Shown here piece by piece: positions 1 to 6,249 of a DNA stretch of 6,655 nucleotides. The position numbers were made by a program, and so were the translations under genes. Each line of letters begins with the position of its first letter. Positions within the stretch are counted from its first letter, which is position 1. The notes under the pieces were generated by a model. It was not told where the DNA came from, ran no database searches, and was given only the letters and a program-made list of their open reading frames with translations. Where the stretch lies: positions 1-6,655 of the forward strand of contig CAIVEA010000439.1 of assembly GCA_903904765.1 (NCBI GenBank), in the 5' to 3' direction. This stretch comes from an uncultured Chloroflexota bacterium (GTDB lineage Bacteria; Chloroflexota; Anaerolineae; Aggregatilineales; Phototrophicaceae).

Positions 1-1
1 A

Positions 2-35
2 GAGGGGAGGCAAACTTTTCTGTCTGCTTCCCCTC
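2..35 (-). terminator. Stem-loop downstream of the GHMP kinase, possible terminator
   Basis: Positions 2-12 and 25-35 form an 11-bp stem (ten Watson-Crick pairs and one G-U pair between 9 and 28) around a 12-nt loop. It lies about 75 nt beyond the stop codon of the minus-strand kinase gene, which suits a transcription end. A T-tract on the minus strand would fall left of position 1, outside the window, so a true intrinsic terminator cannot be confirmed. It could equally belong to whatever lies to the left. Confidence 0.35.
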
Positions 36-75
36 CTTCCTGATCCTATCTACTGTCGCCCCCTCAGCCATGTAT

Positions 76-99
76 GGGGAAAGGGGTCAGGGGATAGGG
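76..99 (+). other. Canonical G-quadruplex motif
   Basis: The plus strand carries four G-runs (76-79, 83-86, 90-93, 97-99) separated by three loops of exactly 3 nt, which fits the standard G3+N1-7 rule. It begins 12 nt past the stop codon of the minus-strand kinase gene. The G-rich strand is the template strand for that gene, so a folded quadruplex would stand in front of RNA polymerase leaving it. The motif is read directly; any role in termination or pausing is inference. Confidence 0.55.
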
Positions 100-111
100 A
101 ACTCTTGCCCC

Positions 112-1119
112 TCAAATCCGCGCCAGCACACGAGCGCCGTCAAAGTCGAAGCGGAAATCCATCCGTGCCAACCCCAGCGCCGCCAGATCGCGGGTGATGG
201 CCGGCTGCTGTTCGCGGTGCGCGTACAGCATCAGGAAGCCGCCGCCGCCCGCGCCCGTGATCTTCCCGCCCAATGCGCCGTTCTTGCGGGCGCTGTCGTA
301 GGCTTGGTCAATCTGGTTATTGCTGATGTCGGCATTCACGCCGCGCTTCTGCACCCATGACTGATGCAGCAAATCCGCGAAATCGTCCAGCCGTCCGCTT
401 GCGATGGTTTCCAGCATATCCTGTCCCAGCGCCTTGATGCGGTGCATCCGTTCCAGCGTGGCCGGGTCTTGCTGGCGGCTGGCGTTGGATTGGCTGGCGA
501 GGATTTTCTCCGAATTGCGCGACTTGCCCGTGAAGAACAGCATCAACCGCTGCTGGAGCGTTTCGAGCGTCTCCGGCGCAGCGGGGACGGGCGTAACCGT
601 CGTGCCGTCCTTCGTGAACACGATTTGATTCAGGCCGCCCATTGCCGCGCCGTATTCGTCCTGCTTGCCGCTGGGCAGGTGCAGGCGGTTGATGGCGATG
701 TCGCAGGCCAGTTCCGCCGCTTCCTGCTTGCTCAGCGTCTGCCCTTTCCAACCGGCCAGCGCCGTAATCATGGCGACAGCCACCGCGCCAGAACCACCCA
801 GCCCCGTCCCCGGCGGAATCTGTGAGGCCAGAAACACATCCAGCCCATCCGGTGCGCCGAACTCACGCAAGACGGCCTTCGCCAGCCCCAGTTCGCCCTC
901 GGTTTCAAAGGCCGCGCCCACTTCATGCCGGTAAAAAGCGCGGAAGTCCGACGACATGATTTGCAGCGCGTCCCCGGCTGCTTTGGAGATGAAGGTATAG
1001 ATATAACGGTTGATGGCGGTGCTCAGCACAGCGCCGCCGAATTGGGTGTAATACGCAGGCAGGTCAGTTCCACCGCCGCCAAAGCTGATGCGAACAGGTG
1101 CGCGGGCGATCAATAACAC
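112..1119 (-). CDS. GHMP-superfamily sugar kinase, HddA-like (D-glycero-D-manno-heptose 7-phosphate kinase family, COG2605)
   Basis: A complete 335-residue cytoplasmic enzyme expected to phosphorylate a sugar or sugar phosphate with ATP. In this family the best-known role is making the 1,7-bisphosphate of D,D-heptose on the way to GDP-heptose for surface glycans; related members act on other sugars such as fucose. Visible motifs are the N-terminal RAPVRISFGGGGTDLPAYY substrate motif (residues 6-24), the ATP-loop PPGTGLGGSGAVAVAMI (102-118), GKQDEYGAAMGGLN with likely catalytic Asp154 (151-164), and the C-terminal KITGAGGGG motif (286-294). Length is normal for the family. The start is GTG at 1119: an in-frame TGA lies seven codons upstream, and a G6 run (1131-1126) sits 6 nt before the GTG. 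The ATP loop has Gly109 where many GHMP kinases have Ser. No heptose-pathway partner is visible, so the substrate is open. The family call is firm and the substrate is not. Confidence 0.92.
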   Translation of the reverse strand: MLLIARAPVRISFGGGGTDLPAYYTQFGGAVLSTAINRYIYTFISKAAGDALQIMSSDFRAFYRHEVGAAFETEGELGLAKAVLREFGAPDGLDVFLASQIPPGTGLGGSGAVAVAMITALAGWKGQTLSKQEAAELACDIAINRLHLPSGKQDEYGAAMGGLNQIVFTKDGTTVTPVPAAPETLETLQQRLMLFFTGKSRNSEKILASQSNASRQQDPATLERMHRIKALGQDMLETIASGRLDDFADLLHQSWVQKRGVNADISNNQIDQAYDSARKNGALGGKITGAGGGGFLMLYAHREQQPAITRDLAALGLARMDFRFDFDGARVLARI

Positions 1120-1141
1120 GGGTATCCCCCCATACAGTCAA

Positions 1142-1182
1142 AACCCCATCTCATGTTCAGTGCAAGGTAATGAGATGAGGTT
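1142..1182. repeat. Inverted repeat in the leader of the GHMP kinase gene
   Basis: Arms 1142-1154 and 1170-1182 pair at 12 of 13 positions (the only mismatch is 1146/1178) around a 15-nt loop. On the minus strand the hairpin ends about 11 nt upstream of the G6 ribosome-binding run of the kinase gene and is followed by TTTT. It could be an mRNA leader structure, an attenuator or a dyad operator. The pairing is seen; the role is unknown. Confidence 0.6.
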
Positions 1183-1208
1183 GAATCGAAGAAGCGAACA
1201 GTGCTTTA

Positions 1209-1247
1209 CGCTATCCATAACTGGTTTTAGTCTAGCACAGGATAGCG
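1209..1247. repeat. 8-bp perfect inverted repeat in the divergent intergenic region
   Basis: CGCTATCC (1209-1216) and GGATAGCG (1240-1247) are perfect reverse complements separated by 23 bp. A second perfect pair, GTGCT (1201-1205) and AGCAC (1234-1238), interlocks with it. The repeat sits between two divergently transcribed genes, the usual place for a shared regulator site, but the spacer is long for a simple dimer operator. The function is not known. Confidence 0.4.
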
Positions 1248-1321
1248 GTGGCCTTCAGACGCGAATTGTAAAGAAATCTAAAGCGTAAGGCATGGGTTGA
1301 ATTATAAAACCGTTTATGAAG

Positions 1322-1350
1322 TTGACAGGGACTCAATTCCCCTGTAGAAC
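1322..1350 (+). promoter_or_regulatory. Sigma-70-like promoter of the LysM/DUF4397 operon, with an overlapping inverted repeat
   Basis: A perfect TTGACA -35 box (1322-1327) is followed after exactly 17 bp by TAGAAC (1345-1350), a 4/6 match to the -10 consensus. This predicts transcription starting near 1357 and a leader of about 35 nt before the LysM gene. ACAGGG (1325-1330) and CCCTGT (1340-1345) form an inverted repeat that overlaps both boxes, as a repressor operator might. No comparably good promoter was found for the divergent kinase gene. Confidence 0.55.
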
Positions 1351-1390
1351 AAGGATGTAGTCTCACTCGCTTACGGGTCAGAGAGCTTTT

Positions 1391-1921
1391 ATGCTGCTGC
1401 GTACCGTCCGATTTTTACTCATCCTAATGCTGGTTATCGCCGTTTTTGTGGGTGTAGGTGTATACGTGGTCAACGAAGACCACACACACCGCCTCGAACT
1501 CTACAACCTCAGCGTCACACTCTCCATCGAGACTGCCGTCCACGCGGCTTTGTATGATGCCACGCGCACCAGCGAAGCGCCGCAGACGCAGTACCGTCTG
1601 GTCACGCTATCGCCCGGTGAACACTTGCTCGATCTGGCGCTGCGCTACAATACCACCGTCGAGGCGATTCGCATGGCGAACAACCTGCGCCCGGAAGTGG
1701 ACGCGGGTACAGGCGGCGAAACCTTGATTATCCCGGAAGGCGTGCAGGCGTTCGACCCGCCACGCCGCTTGAAACTGTACAAAGCGACAGCCGGGGATAC
1801 GCTCGATCTGGTCGCCAGCAATTACGGCGTTCCGATTGATATTCTCCGCAAGGATAATCCGGTACTCAGTCAGCGCGGGCTTATCCCCGGCGACATCGTT
1901 TTTCTAGCCGAACTGCTATAG
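1391..1921 (+). CDS. Membrane-anchored protein with two LysM domains
   Basis: A 176-residue protein with a hydrophobic N-terminal segment (about residues 8-27) preceded by two Arg residues. It is either a signal anchor or an uncleaved signal peptide; there is no lipobox and no clear cleavage site. After a linker come two LysM modules, residues 68-115 (containing SPGEHLLDLALRYNTTVEAI and ending LIIP) and 127-173 (containing AGDTLDLVASNYGVPIDIL and ending GDIVFL). LysM modules bind N-acetylglucosamine-containing glycans such as peptidoglycan, so this is probably a wall-contacting membrane protein with its domains outside. No catalytic domain is present. It is the first gene downstream of the promoter at 1322-1350, with a weak GAGAG ribosome-binding sequence at 1381-1385. 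It ends only 4 nt before the next gene's ATG, which implies co-transcription and probable translational coupling. Confidence 0.85.
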   Translation: MLLRTVRFLLILMLVIAVFVGVGVYVVNEDHTHRLELYNLSVTLSIETAVHAALYDATRTSEAPQTQYRLVTLSPGEHLLDLALRYNTTVEAIRMANNLRPEVDAGTGGETLIIPEGVQAFDPPRRLKLYKATAGDTLDLVASNYGVPIDILRKDNPVLSQRGLIPGDIVFLAELL

Positions 1922-1925
1922 AGGG
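1921..1925 (+). promoter_or_regulatory. Ribosome-binding sequence abutting the next ATG
   Basis: GAGGG shares its first base with the TAG stop of the LysM gene and touches the ATG at 1926 with no spacer. That is too close for normal initiation. An in-frame TTG at 1935 lies 9 nt past the GAGGG, a workable distance. Either the ATG is reached by ribosomes terminating on the LysM gene, or the true start is TTG 1935, three codons shorter. Confidence 0.45.
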
Positions 1926-4103
1926 ATGTCTGACTTGACCTCACACGCGCACTCAACCTCTTTCCGTCCGCGCTGGTCGCTGCTGCTGCTCGCTCTGCTA
2001 GTGGTAGTTGCCGCGCTGACGGGCTGCGATACCGAAATCCCTACCCCACCCGCCATCACTGTCGTCATCACCGCTGTGGATAATACCGATGCGCTGGCGC
2101 AGGGTGTAGCGGAGGCGCTCACCAGCACGGCACAAGTCAACATCGGCCTGACCGAAACGGTGTTGGCGCAGGGCGGTGTCACGCTTACGCCCTCCAACAC
2201 GCCTACCATCACACCCACGTCCACCGTCACGCCTACGCGCTTCTTCACCGCCACCCCAACCCCCATCCCTAGCGCCACGCTCACGCCCACTTTTGCGCTC
2301 CTGCCCACCAATGGTGCAGCCGTCGAAGTGGCGGCGGATGCGCCCGGTTGGATACGTTTCGCCCATGCGTGGCGCAACGTTGGTAGCGTCGAAACGCAGC
2401 CGCTGGATGTGTATTTGAACGATCAGCGGGTAGCAATGGGTGTGGATTACGGCAACGCCACCACGTATTTCCGCGTCCAGCCGGGTGCGGTGCAGCTTTC
2501 GGTGCGCCCCTCGCAAATCGGGCAGGACGAAAACGCCTCCATGCCGCCGCTGAACAGCAAAGCCATCACCGTCGCCCCCGGCGCACTGGTTTCGGTCGTG
2601 ATCGCCAACTTCGGCCCCGGCGCAGAACTCGTCCCGGTGGTCGAAGACTCGTCTCCGGTGGGCGGCGGCACAGCACGGTTGCTGGTGATGCAGGCCAATC
2701 CGGCGCTGCCGCAGGTGGATTTGTTCCTGCCCAGCATCCAGCGTGCCGTTGGCTTCAACGTCATCCCGCGTGATCTGAACGGCGCGTTCAACATCACCAC
2801 CGGAAGCTATGCGCTCGACGTGTACGATGTAAGTGCCGCGCAGCCACAATATTTGTTCTCCACGCAGCCCTTCTCGCTTGTCAACCGCTTGAATTATCTG
2901 CTAGTCATCACCTCACCGCAGGGCTTGGAGTTCGGCAGCAGCATCCTGTTCGCAGGCGCAACCCGTTTTCTGGATACGGAAGTCGGGGTACATTTCATCA
3001 ATATCGCCGCCAACGCCGGGGCGCTGAACGTGTTCTACAACACCACAGATCTCCAACTAAGCGAATTTCCGGTAGGCGGCCTGACCGACTCGATGCCGCT
3101 GCCCAAAAACGGGATACGGCTGCTGGTCAACAATACGCAGAATAGGCAGGTGTTTCAGGGGTTGCTCGGCCCGCTGCAACCTGCTGAGGCGGATAGCGAT
3201 CAGATTGTGCTGTTCGTGGACGAGGGTGAACAGGTGGTGATGAAAACCTTCGCCCAGAACCCGCCTCCCTCGGTCATCAACGCCAGCGTGCGCTTGATTC
3301 ACGCCCTGCCGGGTACCCGCCCGCTGACGCTCGAAATCCGTCCGGCGGAAGACCCGGCCACCACGCGCCGCGCCGCCGATGAAGGCTGGGTGAATGTGGG
3401 ACAGGCCGAATTCACCAACGCATCCGGCTATGCGGGGCGCACCCCCGGCGTATACGAGGCGCGGGTGCTGCTCAGCGGGACGGGCAGCGTGATTGACCAG
3501 TTACCCGCCTTCCAGATGAGCGCGGGCGGCACGTATGACTTCGTGATGATGCCCGGTGTGGCAGAAGGTGCGGTCAAGCTGGCGATTATCCAGCCCAGCG
3601 CCCAGAACATCAGCGACAGCAGCAACACACAGGAACAGGCCACAGCGGTCTTTGAGGCCGTCGCCGCCACACTCACGGCACAGTCGCCCATCGTGGAGGC
3701 CAGCGCCACGCCGCCGCCCTCGCCCACCGCCACCCGCACGCCGCCGCCCACCAACACGCCGCGCCCGACCAATACGCCAGATTTCGCCGCGCCCGCCATG
3801 CAGGTTGACCCTGCACCGCCCAACACCGCCAGCACCACGCTGGACATCTTCGGGCAGCACTACGCGCCCAAAACGCCGTTCACCATCTCACTGGATGACA
3901 ACGCATCGGCGCTGCTCACCGGAACGGTGAAAGATGACGGTTCGATCAGCGAAACATTGGAACTGCCGGAGGGCTTGAGCGCCGGGCCGCACGTCATCCG
4001 CATTTGTGCGGACTGCCGTTCACGCGGCGCACAGCAGGAAACCTTCGCGGTGTTCCTCGTCGCGCCCGCCAATTTGACCGCTACTCCGACTGTCCGGCCA
4101 TAG
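1926..4103 (+). CDS. Large lipoprotein with repeated DUF4397-like modules and a C-terminal Ig-like domain
   Basis: A 725-residue protein with a lipoprotein signal: basic n-region with Arg14 and Arg16, hydrophobic core 17-30 and lipobox Leu-Thr-Gly-Cys34, so it should be lipid-anchored on the outer face of the membrane. A Thr/Pro-rich linker (about 86-125) leads to DUF4397 module 1 (about 141-235, with the typical LDVYLNDQRVAMGVDYG). Module 2 starts near 247 (RLLVMQ, then VDLFLP), module 3 near 353 (VGVHFINIA, then LNVFYN) and module 4 near 450 (ASVRLIHALPG). Modules 2-4 are increasingly diverged. A second Pro/Thr linker (about 590-622) precedes an Ig/IPT-like domain (about 625-715) with a Cys694-x-x-Cys697 pair. 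Function of the DUF4397 family is not established; a surface binding or structural role is inferred. No enzyme motif is seen. It is the middle gene of the operon, and the next gene looks like a paralogue. Confidence 0.85.
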   Translation: MSDLTSHAHSTSFRPRWSLLLLALLVVVAALTGCDTEIPTPPAITVVITAVDNTDALAQGVAEALTSTAQVNIGLTETVLAQGGVTLTPSNTPTITPTSTVTPTRFFTATPTPIPSATLTPTFALLPTNGAAVEVAADAPGWIRFAHAWRNVGSVETQPLDVYLNDQRVAMGVDYGNATTYFRVQPGAVQLSVRPSQIGQDENASMPPLNSKAITVAPGALVSVVIANFGPGAELVPVVEDSSPVGGGTARLLVMQANPALPQVDLFLPSIQRAVGFNVIPRDLNGAFNITTGSYALDVYDVSAAQPQYLFSTQPFSLVNRLNYLLVITSPQGLEFGSSILFAGATRFLDTEVGVHFINIAANAGALNVFYNTTDLQLSEFPVGGLTDSMPLPKNGIRLLVNNTQNRQVFQGLLGPLQPAEADSDQIVLFVDEGEQVVMKTFAQNPPPSVINASVRLIHALPGTRPLTLEIRPAEDPATTRRAADEGWVNVGQAEFTNASGYAGRTPGVYEARVLLSGTGSVIDQLPAFQMSAGGTYDFVMMPGVAEGAVKLAIIQPSAQNISDSSNTQEQATAVFEAVAATLTAQSPIVEASATPPPSPTATRTPPPTNTPRPTNTPDFAAPAMQVDPAPPNTASTTLDIFGQHYAPKTPFTISLDDNASALLTGTVKDDGSISETLELPEGLSAGPHVIRICADCRSRGAQQETFAVFLVAPANLTATPTVRP
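2181..2300 (+). other. Thr/Pro-rich low-complexity linker (coding)
   Basis: This stretch of the lipoprotein gene encodes an irregular series of TP, TPT and ATP units (about residues 86-125). Such linkers commonly space surface domains away from a membrane anchor. It falls between the lipidated N-terminus and the first DUF4397 module. A second, shorter linker of the same kind lies at about 3693-3780. Confidence 0.7.
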
Positions 4104-4138
4104 GCAGAGGGATTATGAACTTTTCACGGGGAACTTTG

Positions 4139-5971
4139 ATGATCCGCAAATGGCTGGGAATATGCGCTGTGGTTAGTCTGCTCCTGTTCACGCTGGGGCG
4201 CATCAGTCCCGCGCAAATGGCGGACACCAACACCGGACGGCTGCGCGTGGTGAATGCGCTGGTCGGCATCGGCGCGGTGGATGTGTTTCTGGATGGCGAA
4301 CGCATCGCCTACGGGCTGCCGTCGGGTAGCGCCACGCCTGACCTGTTCGTGGCGACGGGCAAGCACGCCGTTGCGCTGCGTCCGGTGGATGCGGACGCGC
4401 TCAGTCTGCCCATCGCGGACGGCCTGCTGGACATTTCCGCCAACAACAGCAAAACCGCAATTGCCTACCAGACCGTGTTCGCGTCCGCTACCGGAACGCC
4501 GCCGTCCATCCTGCAAAGCGGCGCGATCTACGTCATGGACGATGACCGCAGCCCGATTCCGCTGGGCAAAACGCGCCTGACCGGGGTGCATCTCGCCCCC
4601 GGCACGACAGGTCGTATCAGCATCGGCTACCCGTCCGGCGAAGCACTGTTGTACCAGATCGGTTTTGAACAGCCCTACGGCACGATAGATGTGGAAGCCG
4701 GCGCGTACCCGCTGGCGATCATTGATGCCGACGCGCCCGCCACACCGCTGCTGGCGCGTGTGGGCGACCAGAACTTCTACGCCAACACCTTTTACACGCT
4801 AATCGTCGTACCGGATGTGCAGCCGGTAGTCGGAGGGTCATCCGGCACGGTGGGGGCGCTGTCGCCCACGCCGCGCTTGATTACGCTGCCCTCCCCGATT
4901 GAACCGCCGCAGGAGAACGGACTGCGGTTGCGCGTGGTACATGCCGCGCACAGCACCGCCGTGCTGGATGTATATCTGGATGGGCGACTGGTGGCAGGGC
5001 GGATGAACTTTGGCCGCGTGACCGAATATCTGGGGCTGGAGAGCTACAGCCACACCATCACGCTGCGTCAGTTCGGGCTGCCGCTGGATGCACCTGCCAT
5101 TGGCGAGGCCACTTTCACCGTCACCCCGCAGAATAGCAGCCAGATCAACTGGACACTGCTCATGGTCAATTCCAGTGCGGACAATACCGCCGCGCTCAAC
5201 GCGGTCAGCGCAGGCGGGGATACCGCCAATGCGCCCACCGTCGTCAACACACCGGGCGGGGACATTATGATCGCCCTGCTGCCGGATAACATCTCGCAGA
5301 CGCAGCGTGATTTCGCACGGGTGCGCGTGGTGAACGCAGCGGACGGCCTGCCGCCGCTATCGCTGCTCACGCCCGCCTTCCCCGCACCGGAAATCAAAGC
5401 GGGCGCGGCCACCCCTATTCCTGCACCGACGCTCGTCCCCGGCACGCTCAAACTGCCAGAAACGCTGACCGCCCCCGCCAGCTTTGGCGCGGAAGCCACC
5501 GAACAGGAAATCCCCACCGGACTGTACGAAGAACTGGATTTTGTGCCTGCCGGGTCGGCCACCAATATCGCGCAGATCGCCAACGCGCAGCTGGTCAGCG
5601 GCGTGGTATACACCTTCATTGTGATGGGTTCGCCAACGGGCAACCCACCGCTGCGGGTGGTCACGCTCACCGATTACGGGCAAGGGCTGCCGATTGACCG
5701 CCTGTACGTGGGTACGCTCACCGCGCCCAGCGTCAATATTCGCGCCACGCCCAGCCCGAACGGGACGCGCATCATCAGCCTGCCCGCCGGAACTGAGGTG
5801 GATGTGCTGGGGCGCACGGCGGATGCCAGTTGGATACGCATTCGCTTCATCAACCCGGACACGGTGACTCAGCAAGAAGGCTGGGTGTCTGGCACGGCGA
5901 ACCTGCTCAAGATCGTGCGGCTGGGCATTCCGGTACAGGTGAGCGCCCTGCCGGAATACGTGGGGAATTAA
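4139..5971 (+). CDS. Secreted multi-DUF4397 protein with C-terminal SH3b domain
   Basis: About 610 residues from ATG 4139. That start has GGGGA six nt upstream and gives a clean signal peptide: MIRKW, hydrophobic 6-20, probable cleavage after Ser-Pro-Ala25. ATG 4115 (618 residues), with AGAGGG 3 nt upstream, is the alternative. There is no lipobox and no C-terminal membrane anchor, so the product is probably exported or wall-associated. DUF4397 modules begin near residue 34 (RLRVVNA, then VDVFLDG 47-53), 145 (diverged), 263 (RLRVVHAA, then LDVYLDG 276-282) and 394 (VRVVNAADG, degenerate, with a Pro/Ala-rich insertion). The C-terminus (about 527-596) is a bacterial SH3 domain with VNIRATPS, a Ser-Trp near 565 and GWVSG near 582, a type that often binds cell-wall peptides or glycan. 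It starts 35 nt after the lipoprotein gene (11 nt for ATG 4115). The DUF4397 function is unknown; wall targeting is inferred from SH3b. Confidence 0.85.
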   Translation: MIRKWLGICAVVSLLLFTLGRISPAQMADTNTGRLRVVNALVGIGAVDVFLDGERIAYGLPSGSATPDLFVATGKHAVALRPVDADALSLPIADGLLDISANNSKTAIAYQTVFASATGTPPSILQSGAIYVMDDDRSPIPLGKTRLTGVHLAPGTTGRISIGYPSGEALLYQIGFEQPYGTIDVEAGAYPLAIIDADAPATPLLARVGDQNFYANTFYTLIVVPDVQPVVGGSSGTVGALSPTPRLITLPSPIEPPQENGLRLRVVHAAHSTAVLDVYLDGRLVAGRMNFGRVTEYLGLESYSHTITLRQFGLPLDAPAIGEATFTVTPQNSSQINWTLLMVNSSADNTAALNAVSAGGDTANAPTVVNTPGGDIMIALLPDNISQTQRDFARVRVVNAADGLPPLSLLTPAFPAPEIKAGAATPIPAPTLVPGTLKLPETLTAPASFGAEATEQEIPTGLYEELDFVPAGSATNIAQIANAQLVSGVVYTFIVMGSPTGNPPLRVVTLTDYGQGLPIDRLYVGTLTAPSVNIRATPSPNGTRIISLPAGTEVDVLGRTADASWIRIRFINPDTVTQQEGWVSGTANLLKIVRLGIPVQVSALPEYVGN

Positions 5972-5994
5972 GCCGCCCCGCAAAGGGAAGGGAT

Positions 5995-6070
5995 TCGTAG
6001 GGACACGGCGCAGGCCGTGTCCACCTGTCGGCAACCCAAAAGGACACGATGGTTCATCGTGTCCCCACGA
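5995..6070. repeat. 76-bp palindromic element (MITE/REP-like) with two internal hairpins
   Basis: The ends are 13-bp inverted repeats, TCGTAGGGACACG (5995-6007) and CGTGTCCCCACGA (6058-6070), matching at 12 of 13 positions. Inside are two perfect hairpins: a 9-bp stem 6001-6009/6014-6022 with a 4-nt loop, and a 10-bp stem 6042-6051/6055-6064 with a 3-nt loop. Both hairpins share the outer arm GGACACG/CGTGTCC. It lies 23 bp past the stop of the operon's last gene. Neither strand has a T-run after the stems, so an ordinary intrinsic terminator is unlikely. No target-site duplication is obvious. It resembles dispersed intergenic repeats, but only one copy is in the window. Confidence 0.65.
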
Positions 6071-6249
6071 CAAAACCCTCGATACTCAGAAAAAAGCCTA
6101 CCACTGAATGAATGCCCCTCAATCCTGCATAGTGATGTACACGCACATGACGACAATTCCTGTAATGGTGGTTCATAAATGCGGTTCGGTGTAGCATAGA
6201 GGCACGGTCAGACAAGACATGTGATCTATCGCGCCGACAAGGAAATATG
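6071..6249. other. Intergenic leader of the Ser/Thr kinase gene
   Basis: Together with the element at 5995-6070 this makes a 278-bp gap between genes. No RNA gene and no convincing small reading frame was seen. A weak promoter guess is TTCATA (6172-6177) with CATAGA 17 bp later (6195-6200), matching consensus at only 4/6 and 3/6 positions. AAGGA at 6239-6243 is the ribosome-binding site of the kinase. Confidence 0.3.

Noticed and set aside
364..825. Plus-strand open frames across the sugar-kinase gene.
   Set aside because: They are antisense to a gene with all GHMP kinase motifs in order; their translations are Arg/Ala-rich with no recognisable motif.
1300..1311. TATAAT on the minus strand at 1306-1301 as the promoter of the sugar-kinase gene.
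   Set aside because: The -10 match is perfect, but nothing resembling a -35 box lies 16-18 bp upstream, and the AT-rich patch could produce the hexamer by chance.
1998..2849. 283-codon open frame on the minus strand.
   Set aside because: It lies antisense within the lipoprotein gene, whose signal peptide and DUF4397 motifs are clear. The antisense translation is Arg/Gly/His-rich with no recognisable domain, as expected from GC-rich codon positions.
1926..4103. CRISPR-like or DNA tandem repeat in the Thr/Pro linker regions.
   Set aside because: The repetition is at the amino-acid level (Thr/Pro) with varied codons and no fixed unit or spacer length.
4004..4138. Upstream extension of the secreted DUF4397 protein to a TTG at 4004, giving 655 residues.
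   Set aside because: It would overlap the lipoprotein gene by 100 nt in another frame, and it would bury the signal peptide behind 45 Arg-rich residues. The ATGs at 4139 and 4115 each have purine-rich ribosome-binding sequences.
6001..6064. Twin hairpins as classic rho-independent terminators of the envelope operon.
   Set aside because: Neither stem is followed by a T-run on either strand. The shared outer arms and bounding inverted repeats fit a repeat element better, though some effect on transcript ends cannot be excluded.
5357..6073. 238-codon open frame on the minus strand crossing the end of the SH3b gene and the palindromic element.
   Set aside because: It is antisense to recognisable SH3b coding sequence, starts inside a repeat, and has compositionally biased sequence with no domain.
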